A DNA stretch of 64,000 bases from Bacilli bacterium. Its GTDB lineage: Bacteria; Bacillota_I; Bacilli_A; RF39; UBA660. The position numbers were made by a program, and so were the translations under genes. Positions 56,741-64,000 of the stretch are shown piece after piece (position 1 is the first letter of the stretch; each line of letters opens with the position of its first letter). The notes beneath the pieces are model-generated. The model was not told the DNA's origin and did not search any database. It saw nothing but the letters and a program-made list of their open reading frames with translations. The stretch lies in the NCBI GenBank assembly GCA_900752905.1, contig CAADWX010000011.1, positions 1 to 64,000 of the forward strand, in the 5' to 3' direction.

Positions 56741-57976
56741 TTAATTATTTAAAAAATGTTTTATTTTATTTAAATCGGGATTTTTAATTAACAAATCTTC
56801 AATCCAAGCTTTTTCAGGATTTTTATCTTTTGTAATTATATTGTTTTTTATAGCGTTACTTATACTAGATATATAATAATTGTTATTTTTATTATTAATA
56901 TAATATAATTGATCATTTGTCATAGAAAAGGCAACAAATGGAGAATGTGTTGTAAATATCAATTGAGAAAAATGATTAAAATCCTTTGAAGAATTTAAAT
57001 TTATTAAAAAATTTACTAGTGTTGGGTGAAGGCTTAATTCTATTTCATCAATAAGCAATAAATTATTTTTTTCTAATGCATCTAGAATAATAGATCCTAT
57101 AACTAATATTTTTCTAGTTCCGTTTGATAATTGAGGAAAAGTTAAGAAAGTTTTTTTTGAATTCCAAAATAAGATTTTTGGTTTTTTTTCATTTTCATCA
57201 AGTGTAACATCAATTATTTTATCATCTGCAATGTTACATAGTTCAATAAACTTATTACCATGTTTATTAAAGGCTTCAAGCAAATCTACACCTTCACTAC
57301 CATCCAAATACGATACATGCTTTATCATTTCGTTAAAAAATGTATTATAATACTTAATTCTATCATCAATATTTTTTTCTTGATTTTTACTATTGTTGTT
57401 TTGGTATAACAAAGTAGTAGTTATTTCACTTTCAATAATATTATTTGCTAAACAGATAACTTCATTTTTCTTACTGTCAAAATTTTTTTTATATTCTAAT
57501 TTTTCTAATAAAACGCCGGATTCCTTATAATTGCTTTTGTACATTAATGTATAAGTATATATACCTGAAATATTATTTTTTCTTTTTGGTATAAATAATT
57601 CTAAAACTATAGTACTTTTATCTTTAGAACGAAGATTATTTTGTTCTCCAAGCTTTAAAGTATTTATATCTATTAAAAATTTTTTTAATTCTTCTGGTGT
57701 CATTCTTTTTATAAAACTATCAAAATCTTTGTTATTCGAAATACTTTTCCTATGAGGAAACAAAAGAAAATCTTGCACAGTTTCTATAGCATTTAATATA
57801 CTTGTTTTACCACTTGCGTTACTACCAATTATGCATATATTTTTTAATATCTTTGTTTTTTCAGAAATTTTCGAAATATCATTATTAGAATGTTTAATTT
57901 TATTTGATGCAATACAAGAAATATTAATATTATTACTTACACCTTTATAGTTGTCTATCTTAATATTTAAAAGCAT
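56741..57976 (-). CDS. AAA ATPase of the AAA_15/AAA_21 (overcoming-lysogeny-like) group
   Basis: The 411-residue protein is an ABC-type ATPase of the group that includes RloA, PtuA and related defence proteins. The N-terminal part has the Walker A motif IIGSNASGKTS near residue 50. The signature-like FPQLSNGTRK, Walker B LLLIDEIELSLHP and an H-loop TTHSPF sit in the C-terminal half. The middle is variable. No nuclease or Toprim partner is seen beside it, so it may act alone or the partner is lost. It reads opposite to its neighbours. Confidence 0.78.
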   Translation of the reverse strand: MLLNIKIDNYKGVSNNINISCIASNKIKHSNNDISKISEKTKILKNICIIGSNASGKTSILNAIETVQDFLLFPHRKSISNNKDFDSFIKRMTPEELKKFLIDINTLKLGEQNNLRSKDKSTIVLELFIPKRKNNISGIYTYTLMYKSNYKESGVLLEKLEYKKNFDSKKNEVICLANNIIESEITTTLLYQNNNSKNQEKNIDDRIKYYNTFFNEMIKHVSYLDGSEGVDLLEAFNKHGNKFIELCNIADDKIIDVTLDENEKKPKILFWNSKKTFLTFPQLSNGTRKILVIGSIILDALEKNNLLLIDEIELSLHPTLVNFLINLNSSKDFNHFSQLIFTTHSPFVAFSMTNDQLYYINNKNNNYYISSISNAIKNNIITKDKNPEKAWIEDLLIKNPDLNKIKHFLNN

Positions 57977-58020
57977 AATTACACCTCAAAATGATTATAT
58001 AATCTTATACTACAAAAGTC

Positions 58021-58052
58021 AATATTATTAGTCAAAAAAGACTAATAATATT
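58021..58052. promoter_or_regulatory. Perfect 13-bp inverted repeat upstream of the ATPase
   Basis: AATATTATTAGTC (58021-58033) and GACTAATAATATT (58040-58052) pair perfectly across AAAAAA. It lies ~45 bp upstream of the ATPase start on its 5' side and may be an operator. It is too poor in flanking Ts to be a clear terminator. Confidence 0.6.
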
Positions 58053-58112
58053 TTGAATAAATGTAAATGTGTATTCAAAAATATATTTTACTAGTTAAAA
58101 ATGACTTAAATC

Positions 58113-58141
58113 TTGACAAAATATGCATATTGATATATAAT
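58113..58141 (+). promoter_or_regulatory. Consensus promoter of the DUF3892 gene
   Basis: TTGACA (58113-58118) and TATAAT (58136-58141) are perfect sigma-A hexamers with an ideal 17-bp spacer, the strongest promoter in this region. Confidence 0.85.
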
Positions 58142-58147
58142 GAATGC

Positions 58148-58299
58148 ATACAAGGGTATTTGAGAAGTATTTTACGTATATGAGTTCTTGTATAAAAAAA
58201 TAGTTTCAGCGAATGTGAAACTATAGGCCCGACACCTGTAGTAATTGTAGCATATTTTATCTCAAAGTGCAACATTTGAAGAAACAGAAAGGAGGAAAT
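58148..58299 (+). ncRNA. Structured 5' leader of the DUF3892 gene
   Basis: Transcription should begin near 58148, exactly at ATACAAG, which pairs with CTTGTAT (58187-58193). A second hairpin, TAGTTTCA / TGAAACTA (58201-58224), follows, then about 60 nt with ACCTG-containing sequence, and AAAGGAGG. The architecture resembles a regulatory leader, but I cannot match it to a known riboswitch class. Confidence 0.5.
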
Positions 58300-58581
58300 A
58301 TGTCTACTTTTATTGCAACAGCAATTAAAATGAAAAATGGATGTGCATATTCAAATAGCTTGCTAGAAATTGATCAAATATATCTTTCTAATAGTAAAGA
58401 TGGCTGGTATAAAAAAGCTATTATTCATGATTATGTAAAATCGAATCCTAAAAGTATTACTGTAGGATCAAATTATGGTCCATATGTAATACCTGCAATA
58501 AGTTCTAACGGTGAAAAGTATGTTAAAAGTACACCTAATACTACAACATCGGATAATTTATTAAGCTTGCCTAGAAAATAA
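58300..58581 (+). CDS. DUF3892-family small protein
   Basis: The 93-residue product fits the DUF3892 pattern: FIATAIKMKNG at the start, SLLEIDQI and the DNLLSLPRK end. Function of the family is unknown. The ATG at 58300 lies eight bases after AAAGGAGG. It has its own strong promoter and structured leader and lies between the ATPase and the AbiEi-Fic-RM operon. Confidence 0.7.
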   Translation: MSTFIATAIKMKNGCAYSNSLLEIDQIYLSNSKDGWYKKAIIHDYVKSNPKSITVGSNYGPYVIPAISSNGEKYVKSTPNTTTSDNLLSLPRK

Positions 58582-58746
58582 AAATTTACCTGTTTTAAAG
58601 AAAAATGCGAAAATATTTGATTAATTATATTTAATGTTTTTGCATTTTTTTATGGGATTTTGTTAAAATTTGTGGCTATTTTTTATAAAAATTAATAGTA
58701 TTTTTTGAAAAAAACATTGAGAAAAAATAAAAAAATTACACCACTT

Positions 58747-58830
58747 ACAAGAGGTAACTTACTAGTCTTGTATAATATATCAAGCATGGTGTTGACACAC
58801 CCTTTAATGCTTGTTAGGGAGTATCCCTAA
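58747..58830 (+). ncRNA. Unassigned structured element: three consecutive hairpins
   Basis: Hairpin 1 is ACAAGA / TCTTGT (58747-58770). Hairpin 2 is AAGCAT / ATGCTT enclosing GGTGT / ACACC with loop TGAC (58782-58812). Hairpin 3 is TTAGGGA / TCCCTAA with loop GTA (58814-58830). A TATAAT at 58771-58776 could start an RNA at hairpin 2. Such packed short perfect stems occur in small RNAs, mobile-element ends and transfer origins; which applies here is open. Confidence 0.5.
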
Positions 58831-58892
58831 GACCCATATAATTAGTATCTGACAGTTACTGAAAATTTATTATTTTTATTGTGTAAATTTTA

Positions 58893-58921
58893 TTTACTCA
58901 AATATAATAAAATGATATAAT
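58893..58921 (+). promoter_or_regulatory. Promoter of the AbiEi-Fic-type III RM operon
   Basis: TTTACT (58893-58898) and TATAAT (58916-58921) with a 17-bp spacer put the start of transcription near 58928, leaving a ~20-nt leader before ATG 58949. Confidence 0.75.
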
Positions 58922-58948
58922 GTTGTTATGAAAGTAAATGGTGATTCT

Positions 58949-59530
58949 ATGACTAATGAAGATAAAATTAAACAGTTTTTAGATGCTAATCGTGGATACA
59001 TATCTACATCAGATTTTTTAAAACTAAATATTAGTAAACCATTAATAAAAAAATATGTTGATAATGGTTTAATAAAAAAAGTTTCTCATGGATTATACAT
59101 AGATAGTAATTTGTTAGTTGATGATGAATATGTTTTTCAAAAAAAATATCCTGATGCCATATATTCATATAAGACAGCGCTAAGTATGCTAGGTTTAATT
59201 AAAGAATTACCAGAAGAAATAGAAATAACAGTTAATAGTAAGAAAAGAGTATTAAGTAATTATAAAGTACATTATGTTGCAGATAAATACTATGATATTG
59301 GAATTATTGAAATTAATAATATGTTTAATAATCCAATTAAAATATATAATGCTGAAAGATGCATATGTGATATGCTAAAAAATGATGATTTTGATTTAGA
59401 ATTACAAAATAATATATTACATGATTATTTTAATAATAGTGAAAAAGATATAGATAAATTATTAGAGTATTCTAAAGTATTTAATATATATGAAAAAGTT
59501 AGAACTTTAGTAGATTATGCAGTGAGATAG
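58949..59530 (+). CDS. AbiEi-type (type IV toxin-antitoxin) antitoxin-like regulator
   Basis: The 193-residue product matches AbiEi antitoxins. A winged-helix N-terminal domain (KIKQFLDANRGYISTSDFLK, then GLIKKVSHGLYI) precedes the AbiEi_4-like part with YSYKTALSMLGL and YNAERCICDML. Family members repress their operon and neutralise AbiEii nucleotidyltransferase toxins. No AbiEii follows here; a Fic gene does. I start at ATG 58949 (GGTGAT upstream), because ATG 58928 coincides with the predicted transcript start. Confidence 0.85.
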   Translation: MTNEDKIKQFLDANRGYISTSDFLKLNISKPLIKKYVDNGLIKKVSHGLYIDSNLLVDDEYVFQKKYPDAIYSYKTALSMLGLIKELPEEIEITVNSKKRVLSNYKVHYVADKYYDIGIIEINNMFNNPIKIYNAERCICDMLKNDDFDLELQNNILHDYFNNSEKDIDKLLEYSKVFNIYEKVRTLVDYAVR

Positions 59531-59542
59531 GAGGTTAATTAA

Positions 59543-60379
59543 ATGAGTGAAAAAGAATTGGATTCAAGTAACATTGAATATACAGAAGAAACTAAACCAG
59601 AAGGATATGTAAAACAACTAGAGTGGGATATGGCTATAGGTCTTCAAGAAGTAGATAATTTAAAGCCTTCTAAATATTTAGAAAAATTGTTAGAAGAAAA
59701 TGTTAGTGGTAATTTAACTATTAAACAAGTAGAAGAAGAACTAAGAGAATATTACATTGAAAAAGATAAAAAACAAGAATTAAATCATAATGAATTAGAA
59801 TGTGATTTTGTATCAACAAGAATTGTTGAATTATTACAAATTGATAATTTTGAATTGTCTGTAGATTATTTAAAATACATTCATAAATATTTATTTCAAG
59901 ATGTTTATGAATTTGCGGGTGAATTTAGAAATATAGATTTTTCTAAACATGAGAAAATACTTAATAATGATTCAGTTGCTTATGGTGATTGTAAAACATT
60001 AAAAGAATCATTAGAATATGATATTTCTTTAGAAAAAGAAAAGAATTATATAGATATGAGTGTTGTAGAAGTAATAAATAATATTACCAAATTTTCATCT
60101 AGTATATGGCAAGTACATCCATTTAGAGAAGGTAATACAAGAACAACAGCATTATTTATAGAAAAATATCTAATTGGTTTAGGTTATGAAGTAGATAATA
60201 CTTTATTTAAAGATAAGTCTGTTTATTTTAGAAATGCGTTAGTTAGAAGTAATTATTTTAATAATTATTTGAATATAAAAGAAGATAATAATTATTTAGT
60301 TAAATTTTACGAGAATTTATTATTAGGTAAAAATAATAATTTACATTCACAAGATTTAATTATTAAAGAGTTGTTTTAA
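59543..60379 (+). CDS. Fic-domain protein with N-terminal VbhA-like region
   Basis: Fic proteins transfer AMP or other groups to Tyr, Ser or Thr of targets. The catalytic loop HPFREGNTRT starts at His192 and keeps the His, Phe, Glu, Gly-Asn and Arg. The N-terminal ~65 residues, with the ending SGNLTIKQVEEELREYY, resemble the VbhA antitoxin, which inhibits Fic through an (S/T)xxxE(G/N) motif. The equivalent here reads about AIGLQEV and is degenerate. Length is 278. It follows the AbiEi gene by 12 bp and precedes mod by 28 bp. Confidence 0.83.
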   Translation: MSEKELDSSNIEYTEETKPEGYVKQLEWDMAIGLQEVDNLKPSKYLEKLLEENVSGNLTIKQVEEELREYYIEKDKKQELNHNELECDFVSTRIVELLQIDNFELSVDYLKYIHKYLFQDVYEFAGEFRNIDFSKHEKILNNDSVAYGDCKTLKESLEYDISLEKEKNYIDMSVVEVINNITKFSSSIWQVHPFREGNTRTTALFIEKYLIGLGYEVDNTLFKDKSVYFRNALVRSNYFNNYLNIKEDNNYLVKFYENLLLGKNNNLHSQDLIIKELF

Positions 60380-60407
60380 GAAAATTATGTGTTAAGGTGG
60401 TATTAGT

Positions 60408-62369
60408 ATGAATGAGAAATTAAAAAAAGAGATAATAGAATTAATAGAGAATAATCAACCATTACCAGAAGAATTACAATATATATTATTTCCCACAAAA
60501 GAAAAAGAATATAAACTAACTTATGCTGATAAAATGAGACGAGAAGATATTTTATCTAATGAAGATGGTTTAACTTCGGTACCAATTCAAATCCAAAAAA
60601 GTTTTATACCAGATGAAGATGATGACTGGAAAAATATGATAGTATTTGGAGATAATCTTCAATTTTTAAAGACAATTTATGAAAATAAGGATGAAACAAT
60701 AAAGGACAAAATAAAAGGTAAAGTAAAATTAATTTATATTGATCCTCCTTTTGCAACTAACAGTGATTGGACAGCTTCAGGTGGACAAAAAGCATATTCT
60801 GATAAAAAGAAAGATGCAGAATTTGTCGAATATCTTAGAAAAAGACTTATATTAGCTAAAGAAATTATGTCATCTGATTCTTCAATATATATTCATCTGG
60901 ACGATAAAAAATCTCATTATATTAAAGTTATTTGTGATGAAATATTTTCGAATTTTGATTTTAAAGAAATTACATGGATATGTGGATTAATGGGTTCAGG
61001 GAATTTTTACCCAAAAGCTCATGAAACTATTTTATGTTATAAATCTAAGAATGCTTTTTTTGAATCACCATGTAGAAATGGATACTCAAAATCAATAATT
61101 AAAAGTTTAAAAAAAGATGAATATGGGTGGTACTATTCTCGAGGTAGAGAAACAAGTGGAGGAATGAATGCTTTAAAAACATATATTTGCAATAATACAA
61201 ATTGCACAAAAGAACAAGCCATTGAGTATGCTTCAAAAACTAAAAAGCAACCAGCATGGGATGTTTGGATGGGCATCAATGAAGATATGGCCAAAGATTT
61301 TGGTGATGAATTTGTTGGTAATTATAATAAAGATAAAAACAGTGTAGATTATCCAACTCAAAAACCTGATGAATTATTAAAAAGGATAATATTAGCTTCA
61401 TCACAACCAGGGGATATAGTTATGGATTTTTTTGGTGGTAGTGGAACTACAATGGCTGTTGCCGAAAAACTTGGACGTCGTTGGATTACCTGTGATATGG
61501 GTAAATTATCTTTTTATACCATGCAAAAAAGAATGTTACAAATTAGTGATTCTAAAGATATACATAATTCTAAAAAGAAATATGGTAAAAAATATAAGAA
61601 TTTTATAACTTGTTCATTAGGAATGTATGATTTGAAAAAGACATTTGACTTAGAATGGGATAAGTATTGTGATTTTGTTTCTCAATTATTTGATATTAAG
61701 TTAAGCACATATAAAATAGGTGGTATCAATTTTGATGGTAAAAAAGATGGATATAATGTAAAAATATGGAATTATAAAGAACATCGTGAGTCTAGCATCG
61801 ATGAAGAATATTTAAATGGGTTATACCAAAATATTAATAATAGAGTAACAGGACGAATATATATAGTTGCTCCACTATATGCAATAGATTTTTTAACTGA
61901 TTATTATGAAATAAAGGGATTAAGATTTTACTTTTTAAAAATTCCTTATCAATTGATTAAGGAATTACATAAAACACCATTTCAAAGAATTATGCAACCA
62001 CAAACAAAAAAGAATATTAATAATTTGGATGAGGCTATTGGGTTTCAATTTATGAAACAGCCAGAAGTAAAAGCGCATATAAGAATTAACAATAATAATT
62101 TAACAATAAATATTAAAGAATTCAAAAGCCAATCAGAAGGTGGAAAAAGTTATAATAATTTCGAAACTTTATCAGCTGTTTTTATAGATAGTGATTATGA
62201 TGGAAAAGATTTCATATTAAAACAAAGTTATTTTTCAGATGAATTATTAAAGTGTAAGGATGAATTACAAATAGTAATTTCTAAAGATAAGGTTGGTAAG
62301 AAAATCATGATAATATATATTGATATATATGGAAATGAATTTAAAGAAATCCATACAGTGGAGGAGTAG
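60408..62369 (+). CDS. mod: Type III restriction-modification methyltransferase (Mod)
   Basis: Mod recognises the site and methylates one adenine, and is required for cleavage by Res. The beta-class motif order is present in 653 residues: motif IV DPPF (about 111-114) and motif I FFGGSGTT (about 341-348) near the C-terminal half. Between them lies a target-recognition region of about residues 180-300. The end is variable and hydrophilic. It is co-transcribed with res (1-bp gap). Confidence 0.9.
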   Translation: MNEKLKKEIIELIENNQPLPEELQYILFPTKEKEYKLTYADKMRREDILSNEDGLTSVPIQIQKSFIPDEDDDWKNMIVFGDNLQFLKTIYENKDETIKDKIKGKVKLIYIDPPFATNSDWTASGGQKAYSDKKKDAEFVEYLRKRLILAKEIMSSDSSIYIHLDDKKSHYIKVICDEIFSNFDFKEITWICGLMGSGNFYPKAHETILCYKSKNAFFESPCRNGYSKSIIKSLKKDEYGWYYSRGRETSGGMNALKTYICNNTNCTKEQAIEYASKTKKQPAWDVWMGINEDMAKDFGDEFVGNYNKDKNSVDYPTQKPDELLKRIILASSQPGDIVMDFFGGSGTTMAVAEKLGRRWITCDMGKLSFYTMQKRMLQISDSKDIHNSKKKYGKKYKNFITCSLGMYDLKKTFDLEWDKYCDFVSQLFDIKLSTYKIGGINFDGKKDGYNVKIWNYKEHRESSIDEEYLNGLYQNINNRVTGRIYIVAPLYAIDFLTDYYEIKGLRFYFLKIPYQLIKELHKTPFQRIMQPQTKKNINNLDEAIGFQFMKQPEVKAHIRINNNNLTINIKEFKSQSEGGKSYNNFETLSAVFIDSDYDGKDFILKQSYFSDELLKCKDELQIVISKDKVGKKIMIIYIDIYGNEFKEIHTVEE

Positions 62370-62370
62370 T

Positions 62371-64000
62371 ATGCAAGAAATAAAAAGTTATAATAATAAT
62401 GATTTGGTTTTATCTATTAACGAAACATATGACCATAACGCTTTAAAATTAGAAGACTGGGAAGATTTTTTAGATATACTTTGTGGTGATCGTGAATACC
62501 AAAAAAATGCAATAAAAAAAAGTATTATATACTTATGTAGTAATAATTATCAAAGTTTAAGGGATTTAGCAATTGAAAATTATAATGAAAATTTAGAATT
62601 GCAAAGCAAGTACAATGACTTAAATAAATTTTTGTCAAAAATACAGATGCCTGGAAAATTATCGGCAAATATAGATTTGGCAACAGGAACTGGTAAATCA
62701 TATGTTATTTATGGAATTGCACAAATTATGTTATCTCTAGGATTTGTAAAAAAAGTTTTAGTATTATGTCCATCTGTAACTATTGAAGATGAATTAAAGA
62801 AAAAATTTATAGAATTGAGTAGTAATGAACTATTAAAAAAAGCAATTCCAGTTTATTCAAAATTCAAAAATCCAAGTATTGTTGATGCAAATTCTACTGT
62901 AAAAGATGGTGATATATGTATTGAAAATATACATGCAATTTATGATAGAACTAATTCATCAATAGAGGATAGTTTTAAACATTGTGGAGCGGATACACTA
63001 GTATTAAATGACGAATCACACCATATATATAATAATATTTTGAAATCAGATTCAAAAAAATGGAAGGAATTCCTATTAAATAGCGACTATAATTTTAAAT
63101 ATATATTGGGATTTACAGGAACAGCATATATAGAAAATGAGTATTTTAATGATGTTATATACAGGTATTCATTAAAAACTGCAATAGAGGATAGGGTTGT
63201 AAAAAATATTGATTATGTATTCAAAGATGAAAGTATTAGTACTAATGAGAAATTTCAAAAAATATATCAGAATCACATTGATAACAAGGATAAATATCCT
63301 AAAGTTAGACCTTTGACAATAATGGTTACAAAAGATATAGGAAGTGCTGAAAATTTAGAAGAAGACCTAAAGGACTTTTTAATAAAAAAAGAAAATACAA
63401 CTTTGGATGTAATACAAGATAAAGTTTTAATTGTAACATCTAGTGATAAGCATAAAAATAATTTAATTAAGCTTAAAAATGTTGATAGCAAGACTGAATC
63501 AAAAGTAGAATGGATTATTTCGGTATCGATGCTAACTGAAGGATGGGATGTAAAAAATGTTTTTCAAATAGTTCCTTGGGAAGATAGGGCATTTAATTCT
63601 AAATTGTTAATATCTCAAGTACTTGGAAGAGGATTAAGATTGCCAATTGAATACCAAATTCCACAACCTAAAGTAGTTGTATTTAATCATGATTCTTGGA
63701 GTAAAAATATAAAAGGGTTAATAAATGAGATTTTAGAAATAGAAACTAGAATTGAAAGTAATGTAGTAAAAGAAGGAGAAAGATCAAAATACAATTTTGT
63801 AGTATATAATATAGATTATGAAAAGATAGAGATAGAAAGACCACATCTAAATCCTAAAAAAAGTGTAGATTTTTCAAGACTAGAAAGCGAAGGTATTTCT
63901 TTAGAATCACAAGTTTTAGAAGTTGAACATGAGACTTCCTATTCATCAGTTTTAGGATTTGAGGTTAGAGAAAAAAACTATTTGATAGAATATGGTACAT
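62371..64000 (+). CDS. res: Type III restriction enzyme Res subunit (partial, runs off the window)
   Basis: The open frame from ATG 62371 continues to the window end (at least 543 residues) and the stop is outside. It is an SF2 helicase/translocase: motif I LATGTGKS (104-110), motif II DESHH (214-218), TGTA motif III at about 250 and motif VI QVLGRGLR near 416. Type III Res enzymes end in a PD-(D/E)xK nuclease domain, which would lie past the right edge. GGAGGAG at 62360-62366 precedes the ATG. It is paired with mod. Confidence 0.9.
   Translation, partial: MQEIKSYNNNDLVLSINETYDHNALKLEDWEDFLDILCGDREYQKNAIKKSIIYLCSNNYQSLRDLAIENYNENLELQSKYNDLNKFLSKIQMPGKLSANIDLATGTGKSYVIYGIAQIMLSLGFVKKVLVLCPSVTIEDELKKKFIELSSNELLKKAIPVYSKFKNPSIVDANSTVKDGDICIENIHAIYDRTNSSIEDSFKHCGADTLVLNDESHHIYNNILKSDSKKWKEFLLNSDYNFKYILGFTGTAYIENEYFNDVIYRYSLKTAIEDRVVKNIDYVFKDESISTNEKFQKIYQNHIDNKDKYPKVRPLTIMVTKDIGSAENLEEDLKDFLIKKENTTLDVIQDKVLIVTSSDKHKNNLIKLKNVDSKTESKVEWIISVSMLTEGWDVKNVFQIVPWEDRAFNSKLLISQVLGRGLRLPIEYQIPQPKVVVFNHDSWSKNIKGLINEILEIETRIESNVVKEGERSKYNFVVYNIDYEKIEIERPHLNPKKSVDFSRLESEGISLESQVLEVEHETSYSSVLGFEVREKNYLIEYGT

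Larger units (their letters stand above)
58582..58948. other. 367-bp gap with three successive hairpins
   Basis: Apart from the promoter of the next operon, this gap contains three hairpins in 85 bp at 58747-58830, listed separately. The rest is AT-rich, with no gene seen. Confidence 0.6.

Noticed and set aside
58148..58225. Purine or other known riboswitch before DUF3892
   Set aside because: The conserved core bases of the common classes (purine, SAM, TPP, FMN, c-di-GMP) are not present.
58747..58830. tRNA gene or retron msr/msd
   Set aside because: No cloverleaf and no CCA-type acceptor, and no reverse transcriptase nearby.

Overview
The window is bacterial, very AT-rich and gene-dense, and comes from a low-G+C Firmicutes (Bacilli-type) chromosome, probably a streamlined, host-associated or uncultured lineage. 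Gene order is a compressed version of the Bacillus subtilis origin-proximal region. TGA works as a stop codon (the secY/adk and rsmI/pth ATGA overlaps) and Trp is TGG, so this is not the Mycoplasma genetic code. BofA, SpoVT, CwlD and a YabE-like 3D-domain protein suggest descent from an endospore former. There is no rRNA, no recognisable tRNA and no CRISPR array; the only classical RNA gene is the small SRP RNA.

Layout. 1-245: an array of six parS-like ParB sites with an exact 42-bp period, running off the left edge; a seventh site lies after tadA. 333-413: SRP RNA. 429-7577: tadA, dnaX, ebfC, recR, bofA, holB, ricT, trmN6-like, rsmI (carrying a perfect Noc-type site) and pth. 7592-21120: mfd, a reverse-strand CBS/DHH pyrophosphatase, spoVT, tatD, a 3D-domain protein, ksgA, an alanine/Na+ symporter, ung, tilS and ftsH (with an added C-terminal Rho_N/SAP-like segment). 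21211-28105: parA-parB, mscS, a DUF951 gene, an AbgT-type transporter, ychF and rpsF-ssb-rpsR. 28168-30100: two LicD-family genes. 30325-43666: the S10-spc-alpha ribosomal superoperon with secY, adk, infA and rpoA, lacking rpmD and map. 43722-48964: an SDR enzyme, a lone pilin-like gene, the ECF transporter core ecfA1-ecfA2-ecfT, truA and rplM-rpsI.

From about 49 kb the window becomes accessory. A 1.2-kb hydrolase cassette sits between two ~91-bp copies of the rpsI 3' end plus terminator. After a methyltransferase and cwlD come an Abi_2/HEPN protein, an HtrA-type protease and a secreted protein whose HExxH-like motif lacks the second His. Then follow a truncated amidase, an orphan gene, a reverse-strand AAA ATPase of the defence type and a DUF3892 gene with a consensus promoter and structured leader. 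Last is an operon of an AbiEi-type antitoxin, a Fic protein and a type III restriction-modification system (mod, res). The res gene runs off the right edge. This is a defence island.

How the parts work together. The parS array, ParA/ParB and the Noc-type site form an origin-segregation and nucleoid-occlusion landmark. The housekeeping blocks supply DNA replication and repair, tRNA and rRNA modification, and translation. The right end combines restriction, abortive-infection-like and Fic functions, with two unexplained structured non-coding stretches beside them. The best candidates for something undescribed are the 42-bp-phased parS array, the rpsI-3'-end cassette, and the AbiEi-Fic-type III RM operon with the structured element upstream of it. 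Calls rest on reading the sequence and on remembered family motifs; no database search was run.
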